From positions 1 to 64,000 of the forward strand of contig CAJUQO010000004.1 in NCBI GenBank assembly GCA_910588295.1: a DNA stretch of 64,000 nt, given 5' to 3'. Shown here piece by piece: positions 36,532 through 44,647 of the stretch; the stretch's first letter is position 1; each line of letters opens with the position of its first letter. The notes below the pieces were generated by a model, which did no database searches, was not told where the DNA came from, and saw only the letters and a program-made list of their open reading frames with translations. Source of the DNA: an uncultured Lachnospiraceae bacterium (lineage in GTDB: Bacteria; Bacillota; Clostridia; Lachnospirales; Lachnospiraceae). Position numbers and translations under genes: made by a program.

Positions 36532-36588
36532 AAATTCCTTTATGGCTGCGTATGGCGCTGACCCGGGTAACTCATACCGGCCAGCAGC

Positions 36589-37020
36589 TCAGCTATTGCG
36601 CATCTGCTCATAAACCCAGTCGATTGCTTTTTCCTCTTTCACAGATCTCTCCAGGCCGGACAGATCTTCGCCAAAGAAACGTTTTACCATTTCCAGCGAA
36701 GAATCCTGGCTCTCTGCTATGGCAGCAGCCTTCGCCTTAAGCTCCTCACGGGAAACAGAAAAATTCATCTGTGTGAGTATTTTTTTCATGACCAGCTCAG
36801 ACCTCACTTCGTCGTAGGCCGCCTGTTTCATCTCATCCATCTGCTCCGCCAGCTCTTTCCCGCGGTTCAGATGCAGCCTGCCTGTGGTCAATGTATCGTA
36901 CTGCATCCGGTGGTTTTCCTGCTGGATGATGAGATTCAATTCGTTCTGAACCCGTTCCTCCGGGACAGGGATATCATATGTTTCCACGTATTTTCGGAAA
37001 GCGTCCTCTTTTACACTCAT
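36589..37020 (-). CDS. Trigger factor C-terminal-like protein next to GroEL paralogue
   Basis: 143 residues, all helical (YDIPVPEERVQNELNLIIQQENHRMQ, AYDEVRSELVMKKILTQMNFSVSREEL), resembling the peptide-binding C-terminal domain of trigger factor/SurA without the ribosome-binding or PPIase domains. ATG 37020 overlaps the groEL-like stop by 4 bases, so the two are translationally coupled. A dedicated partner or substrate-handling subunit is a plausible inference. Confidence 0.65.
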   Translation of the reverse strand: MSVKEDAFRKYVETYDIPVPEERVQNELNLIIQQENHRMQYDTLTTGRLHLNRGKELAEQMDEMKQAAYDEVRSELVMKKILTQMNFSVSREELKAKAAAIAESQDSSLEMVKRFFGEDLSGLERSVKEEKAIDWVYEQMRNS

Positions 37021-38645
37021 TGCTTATTCCCCTTTCCTCCGGAAGTGACTACCGCAGCTTCTGTGGTAAGGATTGTAGATGCTACGGATACGGCGCAGGA
37101 AAGCGCCGTACAGGTTACTTTCAAAGGTTCGATTATGCCTTCCTGCAGCATATCCACATAGCGATCCTTTTCCGCGTCGTACCCGATCCCCTTTTTCTCC
37201 CGTAACAGCCTGTTTACAATGGCGTCGCCATTCTGCCCCGCATTGTAGGCGATCTGCGCTGCCGGGGCTTTCAGCGCGCGTCTCACGGCCCGGACGCCGA
37301 TCTTTGCATCGCCCTCCAGGGAATCCTCCAGCTTTTGCAGCTCGGGCAATACGGGCAGCAGCGCCGTGCCGCCTCCCGGAACGACTCCCTCCTCTCTGGC
37401 TGCCCTCACGGCGTTTACCGCGCCTTCCGCCCGCATTTTCCGCTCCCACTGTTCCGGTTCTGTGGCCCCGCCGACATACAGCACCGCGACGCCGGAGACA
37501 AATTTCGCCAGCCGCTCTTCGTATCTTTTTCTGTTAAATTCATAATCCGTGATGCGGATCAGCTCCCGCAATTCCGCCGTCCGCATCTGTACCAGGGCCG
37601 GATCCCCATGCCCGCCGGTGATCACCGTCTGCTTTCGGGTAACCTTGACATAATCCGCAGACCCCAGCATATCCCGGGTGACATCTCGGATCGCCAGCCC
37701 CTTTTCCCCGGATATAAATATACCGCCTGTCTGGACGGCCATATCCTCCATTCTCCAGCGGCGTCCGTCGCCGTACTCCGGCGCCTGTATGCAGACGACC
37801 TCCAGGGAACCCTGCCGTTTATTGCTGAGAACCAGCCCCAGGGCCTCCGCTTCCACGCCTTCGGAGATAACCAGCAGGGGCCTGTCATCCTCCGCCGCCA
37901 TGATCATCACCGGCAGCAGATCCTGGGGATCGGTAAATTTGGTATCGCACAGCAGAATATACGGATGGTGCAGCTGGGCGCAGGATCGCTCCGTATCCGT
38001 CGCCATCTCCGCGTGGATAAATCCCCGTTCAAGAACAATTCCCTCCTGCACTTCCAGGCAGGTTTCCGGTTTTCCCGCGTCATCCAGGCGGATCACGCCT
38101 TCCAGGCCTACGCGTTCAAAGGCCTCTCCGATCATTTCTCCCAGCTCCGGATCATGGCAGGACACGGATGCCACCTTTATGTACTCTTCTCTGGATGAGA
38201 CCGGAACCACGCTTTCCCGGATACTTTTCTTGGCAGCCTCTTCCGCCGCATGCATCCCCCTCCGAACCTGGACGGGGCTGGCCCCGGCCGCAATACCGGC
38301 CATGGCTTCGTGGAGCATACGCCGGGTCAGGACGATCGTCGTCGTTGTCCCGTCTCCCACCGTTTCATTCGCGCGGACAGCCGCGTCTTTTAAAAGCTGT
38401 ACCCCCATATTTTCCAGGGGATCCTCCAGAACGATGCCCCGGGCAATCGTCGCGCCGTCATTGGTGACCAGTACGTGGGCGCCAGCCTTGCGGGGATCGG
38501 AGTATTCCGCGTCCCGGAGGTTTTCCTTCTGGTACATGGCCGTATTCCTCCCCAAAGGCCCCAGCGTCGATTCAACCGAATCAGCCAGGACGTCTACGCC
38601 TTTTAACATTTTACGTTTTATTTCTTCACTAAAGACTGCTTTCAT
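37017..38645 (-). CDS. Divergent GroEL-like chaperonin lacking the catalytic Asp398 equivalent
   Basis: 542 residues, full chaperonin length. Nucleotide-binding motifs LGPLGRNT, VTNDGATIAR (Asp52 equivalent) and VGDGTTTT (Asp87 equivalent) are kept. In the motif that reads EDALHATRAAVEEG in E. coli GroEL, this protein reads EGAVNAVRAAREEG, so Asp398, needed for ATP hydrolysis, is Gly. The C-terminus ends GGKGNKQ with no GGM tail. No groES or CIRCE operator is nearby. Probably an accessory paralogue with the trigger-factor-like protein downstream. Confidence 0.85.
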   Translation of the reverse strand: MKAVFSEEIKRKMLKGVDVLADSVESTLGPLGRNTAMYQKENLRDAEYSDPRKAGAHVLVTNDGATIARGIVLEDPLENMGVQLLKDAAVRANETVGDGTTTTIVLTRRMLHEAMAGIAAGASPVQVRRGMHAAEEAAKKSIRESVVPVSSREEYIKVASVSCHDPELGEMIGEAFERVGLEGVIRLDDAGKPETCLEVQEGIVLERGFIHAEMATDTERSCAQLHHPYILLCDTKFTDPQDLLPVMIMAAEDDRPLLVISEGVEAEALGLVLSNKRQGSLEVVCIQAPEYGDGRRWRMEDMAVQTGGIFISGEKGLAIRDVTRDMLGSADYVKVTRKQTVITGGHGDPALVQMRTAELRELIRITDYEFNRKRYEERLAKFVSGVAVLYVGGATEPEQWERKMRAEGAVNAVRAAREEGVVPGGGTALLPVLPELQKLEDSLEGDAKIGVRAVRRALKAPAAQIAYNAGQNGDAIVNRLLREKKGIGYDAEKDRYVDMLQEGIIEPLKVTCTALSCAVSVASTILTTEAAVVTSGGKGNKQ

Positions 38646-38675
38646 GTATTTCCTGTCTCATCCTTTTTCTTTATC

Positions 38676-38897
38676 TCACCTGGAAAGACATACGCCGGAA
38701 TCGATCACGCAGGAATTTCCGTTCATATACTTTGACTCGTCCCTGGCCAGATATACGGCCAGCGGGGAAATATCCTCCGGCATGCCGAGCACGCCGCCTG
38801 TCCACTTCCACGCACCACTATTATAACTGCTCTTATTGTGCAGCCCAACCCCCTCCGGATCAAACTCCGCCATTCCGGATACGATATTGGTCAACAC
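38676..38897 (-). pseudogene. C-terminal fragment of a short-chain dehydrogenase
   Basis: Encodes about 70 residues with PEDISPLAVYLARDESKYMNGNSCVIDSG, the SDR C-terminal signature (substrate-side helix and final strand). The Rossmann fold and catalytic Tyr-Lys are missing. Remnant of a deleted gene, between PanB-like and GroEL-like genes. Confidence 0.7.
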
Positions 38898-38952
38898 CGG
38901 CCCATAACCTCTGACTGCTCCATAAATCCCGGAACATATTCATCAATAATAT

Positions 38953-39015
38953 TCACAGCCCTCTCATTGCAACGATTTCCCGCAGTTTACTTTTTGAACT
39001 GACAGCCATACTCAT
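38953..39015 (-). pseudogene. Decayed N-terminal fragment
   Basis: ATG 39015 behind GGGAGGT begins MSMAVSSKSKLREIVAMRGL then stops. In another frame the following bases read NIIDEYVPGFMEQSEVMG, so a frameshift plus deletion is likely. It lies 21 bases after the PanB-like gene and was probably the next gene of that operon. Origin not identified. Confidence 0.4.
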
Positions 39016-39036
39016 ACCTCCCTGTGTATTTCCGGT

Positions 39037-39909
39037 CTATGCCTCAAACTTGTCCATCATTTCATTAAATTTCTCCAGCTCTTCCTGATCCATATGATAG
39101 CCGTGTTTCTCCTCCGGATAAGCCCCGCTCCGGACATCCTCCGCCCAGGCCATATAGGCTTCGCACAGGAACGGCAGCAGCTCCGCGTATACCTTTGCGT
39201 GTCCGGCCGGCTTCGGCATCATACCGAAAGTATCCATATCGACCATCTCGGAACCATCACAGGGCGCGCCTGCGGCAATCGCCACTACAGGCACCCTCAG
39301 TTTTTCCGCGATCGCCTGGGAAACCTCCATAGGCGTCAGCTCTATAGTCATGCCGCCCATGCCATTCTCCTGGTATTCGTATCCCCACTTAAAGATCCGG
39401 AAAGCATCCTCCGCAGTCCTTCCCACTTTAGCATAACCGGTCGCATTGGTCTGCCAGCCGGAAACGGCGCCGATATGGCCGTAGGTGGGCACATAGTTGT
39501 CCGACATGAATTTCAGCGTGTCATTGGTTACTCCCATGGCAAGGATGGAATCCGCACCGGCGAAGACCATCTCCGCGCCGTATTTTACCGCGTCCACCTT
39601 GTCCGCATACAGACTGATGGGAATAAAGAAATTGATATGGATATTCTGCACGTATTCACGGTACTTCATGACCGACAGTCTGCTGATCGCCTGGTCATAA
39701 TTCTGATCCTGTCCCGTACGCATGGACAAAAGACCGGGGGTACGAAGGATATCGCATCCCACCATCTCTGCCGCCAGGCCAAATACCGGCCCGAGCTCGG
39801 CCGGACACATCTGTACGATCTTCTCTCCCTTTTCTTTCATTTTCTGGAGATATGCAAGATTTTTTCTCCCTCTGTGAACGGTTGACATAGACATTTTTTT
39901 CTCAGACAT
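39037..39909 (-). CDS. PanB-like ketopantoate hydroxymethyltransferase paralogue
   Basis: 290 residues from ATG 39909 (CAGGAGGAAAAAA). PEP mutase/PanB TIM-barrel: GHIGAVSGWQ...GYAKVGRTAEDAFRIF, MTIELTPMEVSQAIAEKLRVPVVAIAAGAPCDGSEMVDMDTFGM aligns with the PanB core, including the late Glu and the CDG loop. The N-terminal third is divergent and the Asp pair is not clear, so a related C1-transfer or lyase reaction is possible. No panC/panD nearby; a LuxR regulator lies upstream. Confidence 0.65.
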   Translation of the reverse strand: MSEKKMSMSTVHRGRKNLAYLQKMKEKGEKIVQMCPAELGPVFGLAAEMVGCDILRTPGLLSMRTGQDQNYDQAISRLSVMKYREYVQNIHINFFIPISLYADKVDAVKYGAEMVFAGADSILAMGVTNDTLKFMSDNYVPTYGHIGAVSGWQTNATGYAKVGRTAEDAFRIFKWGYEYQENGMGGMTIELTPMEVSQAIAEKLRVPVVAIAAGAPCDGSEMVDMDTFGMMPKPAGHAKVYAELLPFLCEAYMAWAEDVRSGAYPEEKHGYHMDQEELEKFNEMMDKFEA

Positions 39910-40133
39910 TTTTTTCCTCCTGTTTGTGAGACATGCCGGCCAGGCAGCCATCTTTACTTTAAAATCCCGCCGCCGCAGGCGACATTTATCCAGGGATGCC
40001 AAACGCGCCAGTTCCAGCTTTCACTTGTGGCGATGCACCAATGCGGCGCATAATGATTTATTTGACAGAATCATCATACTATCTTATTTTTCTTCTCAAT
40101 ATACCCAGTTTTTAGTATATTTGAACAATACGC

Positions 40134-40196
40134 AAAAAAATACTCAGTATTATGTATCTTTCGGATTTATTCCGAAAATACCTAATACTGAGTATT
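40134..40196 (-). terminator. Terminator of LuxR gene
   Basis: Arms AATACTCAGTATT (40139-40151) and AATACTGAGTATT (40184-40196) plus inner pairing; seven T follow on the minus strand. The rest of 39910-40130 is AT-rich leader of the PanB-like gene; no clear promoter. Confidence 0.75.
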
Positions 40197-40206
40197 GCTG
40201 GCACTC

Positions 40207-41010
40207 CTATGTATCCTTACCCTGCAGCAATTCCACCAGGAGCTCCTGTTTCGAGGACACTCCCGCTTTTTTATAAATGTGGGCCATATGCTTATAGGTG
40301 GTCGATACCTCTATATACAGGATGGAGCTGATATTTTTCACCGTGGTCCCCTGGCAGAGCAGATTGGCGATCTCAGCCTCCCTTGCCGTAAAATTGTACC
40401 TTTCCCACTGGGATTGTTTCTTTTTACTAGACGTGTCAATGCCCGAGTAAAAAAAGTTCCGATACATGTTATTGAGGATCGGCAGGGCGAGGCGAAAGCA
40501 GGTCTGCTCCCGCTTCGTGAATGGGGATTCCGTCTTTCTGTCCAAGGAAATCGTCACCCGGTAGTTTCCGTTCATATCGAAAAAGGTAAAGCCCCAGGAA
40601 TATTTCAATCCTCTGCCGTTTATATAGTTCTGAATGAACTCTGTGCCGGAATACTGGCTCCAGTCAATAATTGTCGCCGTCTTTTCCCAGTCTGTCTCCC
40701 GGAGATCCTGCCGGAGAGCAAAGGAAGGATTGGTTTTGGGAACCTCATCCATATAGTATTCCAGATAACTGTTTATCCATTCTTCCTTGACACCGACGCC
40801 GTACTGCCCCGTGATCTTCTTGTTCTCATTGAGAAAAAATACCATAGCCTCATCGTAGGGACACAGCTTTTTCAGTTTTTCCAGAAGCTTCATCGTAAAG
40901 CTTCTTGGCGTATGGGCCTGGCTGCACAGCAGAACCAGGGAATAGGCGTCTATATAACAGGAGGGATCCACCCCTTTGAGCTTTGGAAAAGCATAGGTTA
41001 TATTATTCAT
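40207..41010 (-). CDS. LuxR-type transcriptional regulator
   Basis: 267 residues. C-terminal LuxR helix-turn-helix (FTAREAEIANLLCQGTTVKNISSILYIEVSTTYKHMAHIYKKAGV) at ~200-260. The N-terminal ~180 residues look like a GAF-like sensor (PYDEAMVFFLNENKKITG, WGFTFFDMNGNYRVTISLDR) with no receiver Asp. Probably controls the adjacent PanB-like or aldo/keto reductase genes. Confidence 0.85.
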   Translation of the reverse strand: MNNITYAFPKLKGVDPSCYIDAYSLVLLCSQAHTPRSFTMKLLEKLKKLCPYDEAMVFFLNENKKITGQYGVGVKEEWINSYLEYYMDEVPKTNPSFALRQDLRETDWEKTATIIDWSQYSGTEFIQNYINGRGLKYSWGFTFFDMNGNYRVTISLDRKTESPFTKREQTCFRLALPILNNMYRNFFYSGIDTSSKKKQSQWERYNFTAREAEIANLLCQGTTVKNISSILYIEVSTTYKHMAHIYKKAGVSSKQELLVELLQGKDT

Positions 41011-41035
41011 GGTTTTTGCACACTTGCGTTACATT

Positions 41036-42007
41036 TTAATACAGATATTTTTCGTAATCCCCACGCTCAAACGCAATATCAAATGTCCCGGCGGCATCCT
41101 CCAGGGAGGCTACATCGCGGGGCCCGTACAGCGGGATACAGGGGAATTTCTGCAGAGTAAAATACCCGAGGGCCAGCTGGATAGGGGAAGCATGGTATTT
41201 TTCCTGAAGCTCACCGATCCTCCTCGCAAAAGCCAGATTCTCCGGTGTGGCATAGGGGCTGTCCTTCACGGCATCCTCCCCTTTGGCCGCATAGGCGGAG
41301 AAAAAGCCGCCGCACACGCCCATGTAAGGCATCAGCAGATTTCCTCTGTTCTCGTCATGGTACCGGTACATTTCCTCCTTCACATAAACCAGTGTATCAT
41401 CCTCCAGAGGATTCATGTATTTGGAGCCCAGGTTCAGCAGGGCCTGATTCGCCGCGAAGCCTCGGTATCCCATCTTTTTAGCATAGGCGTCCGCCGCTTT
41501 CATGCGATCCGTGGCCCAGTTGGAACAGCCGTAATAGCGGATCTTCCCGGCCTTCACAAAGCTTTCCATGGTATCGACCAGGGTCTCCACCGGGATCGTC
41601 TGATCGTCGCGGTGATAGAAATACAGGTCGATACAGTCCGTCCGCAGCGCTTTTAAGGACAGGTCAATATCCTGCTCCATATCAGCGCGGGTCACGCGGT
41701 TGATATGGGTATCCGGATTCGGGCCTGTCATCACCGGATGGCCGCCCTTTGTGACCAGCACCACCTGGTTCCTCTTACCGCTCCGTTCAAGCCAGTCGCC
41801 GACTGCCCTCTCGGAACGGCCGATCTCCGGCGGTATCCAGTCCGAATACACCCGCGCCGTATCAATCACATTGCCGCCCAGATCAAGAAACGCATCAAAA
41901 ATCCTGTCCGCATCGGGCCCGTCCCAGCGAAGCCCCGCATTCACCGCTCCCAGCCCCATAGGGGACAGGGACAGGTCGGTTCCCGGAATGGTAACATTTT
42001 TTCTCAT
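41036..42007 (-). CDS. Aldo/keto reductase
   Basis: 323 residues, (beta/alpha)8 NADPH-dependent oxidoreductase. MGLGAVNAG, FLDLGGNVIDTARVYSDW (Asp and Tyr of the tetrad), VLVTKGGH (Lys), LYFYHRDD (His), IRYYGCSNW, C-terminal region FTLQKFPCIPLYGPR. AGGAGGATTTATGCT precedes ATG 42007. Substrate unknown; sugar or aldehyde reduction is typical. Confidence 0.9.
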   Translation of the reverse strand: MRKNVTIPGTDLSLSPMGLGAVNAGLRWDGPDADRIFDAFLDLGGNVIDTARVYSDWIPPEIGRSERAVGDWLERSGKRNQVVLVTKGGHPVMTGPNPDTHINRVTRADMEQDIDLSLKALRTDCIDLYFYHRDDQTIPVETLVDTMESFVKAGKIRYYGCSNWATDRMKAADAYAKKMGYRGFAANQALLNLGSKYMNPLEDDTLVYVKEEMYRYHDENRGNLLMPYMGVCGGFFSAYAAKGEDAVKDSPYATPENLAFARRIGELQEKYHASPIQLALGYFTLQKFPCIPLYGPRDVASLEDAAGTFDIAFERGDYEKYLY

Positions 42008-42043
42008 AGCATAAATCCTCCTGTTCTTTTTTTATATGTTGGA

Positions 42044-43288
42044 TCACTGCAGTCTGCTGCTGAATTCCTCGATCCTCGTGTTGATCCTCTCCGCCTCGCT
42101 GCCGGAGACAGGCGTGGGCTGATAGTCATTCCGGTCTGACACGGAAGACAGGCTGCAGGGAATGATCTTTACATTCCCGTCCGTCTGCAATACCCCGTCA
42201 ACAAAGGTGAATGTCTGCTGGAAGATCATCGTATCTTTATCCTTGGGATTTTTGTTCCCTCCAAAGCAGAAATTCCCCAGGCTGTAGCATATGTATTTTC
42301 CTTTGTACACCTCGATACCCTGTAGGACATGGGGATGGTGCCCGAGCACCAAATCCGAACCGGCGTCAATGGCCGCATGGGCCATGGCGATCTGATCGGA
42401 GGTAGGCGTGTTTTCCTTCTCGATCCCCCAGTGAAAGCTGGTGATGATCAGATTCGCTCCCTGGGCCCGGAGGCTTTCGATATTCGTCTTTAGCTGCTCC
42501 TCCTTCCCCTCCATGCCGGACAGTGTACTTAATCCCGTCATGCCGATCTTAACACCGTTTTTTTCCACCACCGCCACTTTATCATAACCCGACACGGCAA
42601 TCCCTGCCGCCTCCACGGTGCTCACTGTATCCGTGTAGCTCTGTTCACCGTAATCCCGACTGTGGTTGTTCGCCACATTGACGGCCTCCACGCTCCCCGC
42701 CGTCAGGATACCCGCGTATTCCGGATCTGCCTTGAAAGCATAGGTCTTATCCGCCCGGGTGGTGGATGTGGTAAATGTCCCCTCCAGATTCACAAGAGTC
42801 AGATCATCCGCCGCAAAAATATCTTTCACCCCGGCAAAAAACCAGTCCGCTCCTTTCGCCTGATACATGGCCGGCAGGCTGGTGGCAGCATCAAAATGCT
42901 CGTCCGTGCCCAGCGTACAGTCCCCGGCGGCGCTTATGGTCACCTGTACCTGGCCGGATCCGGCCAGTGAACCGGCAGCCCGCCCCGGCGCGCTTTCCCC
43001 TGCCCCGCCGGCGCTCTGCGTCCCCATTGGATCGGACGCACCCGCGGTTTGAGCCGCTTCACCCGATACGGGCTGTCCCTCTCCTATATTCTGCCCTATA
43101 CTGTTTCCTCCGACCGGCGTCGCCTGGGCTTCCGCATTTTTCTTCTGCTCCCGGCGGGAAATTGTTTCTCCGTCCTGGGCCCGCGTTACCGCCGCTCCCA
43201 GCAGGAAGATCAGCACCGCCGCATACACAAAAAACGGGAAAACAGAAATCTGTCTCGGCCGTCTCCTCCCTGGTCTCTTTTCGTCCAT
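42044..43288 (-). CDS. CapA-family metallophosphatase-like protein, membrane-anchored
   Basis: 414 residues from ATG 43288. Short basic N-terminus, one membrane segment (FPFFVYAAVLIFLLGAAV), a Gly/Ala/Ser linker to ~125, then the PGA_cap domain: SAAGDCTLG, LVNLEGTFT, NVANNHSRDYG, IITSFHWGIEKEN, GSDLVLGHHPHVLQG, CYSLGNF. Related to CapA/PgsA of poly-gamma-glutamate capsules, but no capB/capC nearby, so a general envelope role is likelier. Confidence 0.87.
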   Translation of the reverse strand: MDEKRPGRRRPRQISVFPFFVYAAVLIFLLGAAVTRAQDGETISRREQKKNAEAQATPVGGNSIGQNIGEGQPVSGEAAQTAGASDPMGTQSAGGAGESAPGRAAGSLAGSGQVQVTISAAGDCTLGTDEHFDAATSLPAMYQAKGADWFFAGVKDIFAADDLTLVNLEGTFTTSTTRADKTYAFKADPEYAGILTAGSVEAVNVANNHSRDYGEQSYTDTVSTVEAAGIAVSGYDKVAVVEKNGVKIGMTGLSTLSGMEGKEEQLKTNIESLRAQGANLIITSFHWGIEKENTPTSDQIAMAHAAIDAGSDLVLGHHPHVLQGIEVYKGKYICYSLGNFCFGGNKNPKDKDTMIFQQTFTFVDGVLQTDGNVKIIPCSLSSVSDRNDYQPTPVSGSEAERINTRIEEFSSRLQ

Positions 43289-43385
43289 CTTTATCACTCC
43301 TGTAAAATTCCTGCCAAAAACGCATTGTCAGCGCAATCAGCCATTCAATTCTCAAATATCATTCAGAAAGCCATGCCAAGCCGCC

Positions 43386-43889
43386 TCAGATCAATGCCCC
43401 TATCTGCCTGACCAGCAATTCCAGCGTTTCCTCTATCCCACGATCCCCCTCATCCACCGTCACATCCGCATACCGCTCATACAGCCTGCATCGCTCCTCA
43501 TAAATATCCCGGAGGGTCTGCCCGTCCTTAACCACCACGCCGCGCCCTTTCAGGTCACTCAGCCTTTTTTCCAGTCTGGCAAAGGGACAGCTCAGATAAA
43601 CCACCAGGGCCGTCTCCTTAAAATGCTTCATAGCCGCCTCTCCGTATACTACGCTGCCCCCGGTGGCGATCACGCTCCTGTCCGTCTCAATAGCAGCGTT
43701 TACCCTGTCCTCCACCGCCAGAAATCCGTCCACGCCTCTCTCGGCTATGATCTCCTTGAGCAGCTTCCCTTCCGTCTTCTGGATCAGCAGGTCTGAATCC
43801 ACAAACTGATATCCAATCTCTTTAGCCAGGATCACGCCGATGGTGCTCTTCCCCACTCCCGGCATACCAATCAATACAATATTTCTCAT
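43386..43889 (-). CDS. aroK: Shikimate kinase
   Basis: 167 residues from ATG 43889 (AGGGGGGGACAGGATATT); an upstream in-frame extension lacks a start signal. Walker A GMPGVGKST, shikimate-binding DSD and ERG near FLAVEDR, ATGGSVV loop, lid region with RxxLY. Phosphorylates shikimate in aromatic amino-acid synthesis. The 300-base gap to 44208 holds only the next promoter. Confidence 0.93.
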   Translation of the reverse strand: MRNIVLIGMPGVGKSTIGVILAKEIGYQFVDSDLLIQKTEGKLLKEIIAERGVDGFLAVEDRVNAAIETDRSVIATGGSVVYGEAAMKHFKETALVVYLSCPFARLEKRLSDLKGRGVVVKDGQTLRDIYEERCRLYERYADVTVDEGDRGIEETLELLVRQIGALI

Positions 43890-44117
43890 AATATCCTGTC
43901 CCCCCCTGATCATCTCTGTGCCAATTATAACAGAACCGTCCCCAATTGACAATCCGATAAAATCCGCAAACCATGCCCAAGCTGCCGCCTGAATCATGTT
44001 CTCCCGCAGCCACGCAGCACACCGAAGGCGTCCCTTAAGAAGTGCGCGGCTCGGCTGTGAGGAGTAACGGCGCGCTTTCGTTGTAACAGCTTTTCTGTAT
44101 GCTGCGACATCCAAAGG

Positions 44118-44146
44118 TTGCCTATTATCCCGGTTAATGCTATAAT
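44118..44146 (+). promoter_or_regulatory. Promoter of DtxR-type regulator
   Basis: TTGCCT (44118-44123), 17-bp spacer, TATAAT (44141-44146). Confidence 0.75.
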
Positions 44147-44207
44147 ACCTATGTTGTATTGACGCGGGCCATCCCCCGATGAGCCCATGCAAATATGGGA
44201 GGAACCT

Positions 44208-44585
44208 ATGAAAATTCAGGAATCCGCTGAAAACTATCTGGAAACCATCCTGATTCTGCACAACAGAAAAGGATACGTACGTTCCACAGACATCGCCACC
44301 GAACTGGGCTTTTCCAAACCCAGTGTCAGCGTAGCCATGAAAAATCTGCGTACCGGCGGTTACATTGTTACGGATGAGAACGGATTCATCTCATTGACGG
44401 AAAAAGGAAACGAGATCGCCTCCATGATTTACGAACGGCACACGCTGCTGTCCCGCTGGCTGATTGATCTGGGCGTAGATCCCCGGACAGCCGCCGAGGA
44501 CGCCTGCCGCATGGAGCATGTGGTCAGTCCGGAAAGCTTTGAAGCCATCAAAAAGCATGTATACAAATATCATTTCCATGAGTGA
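44208..44585 (+). CDS. DtxR/MntR-family metal-dependent regulator
   Basis: 125 residues from ATG 44208 (TGGGAGGAACCT). N-terminal winged helix (SAENYLETILILHNRKGYVRSTDIATELGFSKPSVSVAMKNLR) and dimerisation/metal domain (YERHTLLSRWLIDLGVDPRTAAEDACRMEHVVS with conserved Glu/His). No SH3-like third domain, as in MntR. No metal transporter gene is adjacent. Confidence 0.9.
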   Translation: MKIQESAENYLETILILHNRKGYVRSTDIATELGFSKPSVSVAMKNLRTGGYIVTDENGFISLTEKGNEIASMIYERHTLLSRWLIDLGVDPRTAAEDACRMEHVVSPESFEAIKKHVYKYHFHE

Positions 44586-44590
44586 AAAGA

Positions 44591-44610
44591 CTGCCTGCGG
44601 CAGCTTTTTT
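44591..44610 (+). terminator. Terminator after DtxR-type gene
   Basis: CTGCC-TGC-GGCAG hairpin followed by six T. Confidence 0.75.
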
Positions 44611-44647
44611 CATCATGCCTGTATAATTATGAAAAGGAGATTATTCT

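Noticed and set aside
38646..38700. CIRCE operator or groES gene near the GroEL-like gene
   Set aside because: Neither TTAGCACTC/GAGTGCTAA nor a co-chaperonin frame is present.
37335..38826. Long plus-strand frames opposite the GroEL-like gene
   Set aside because: Antisense shadows; the minus strand encodes a complete chaperonin.
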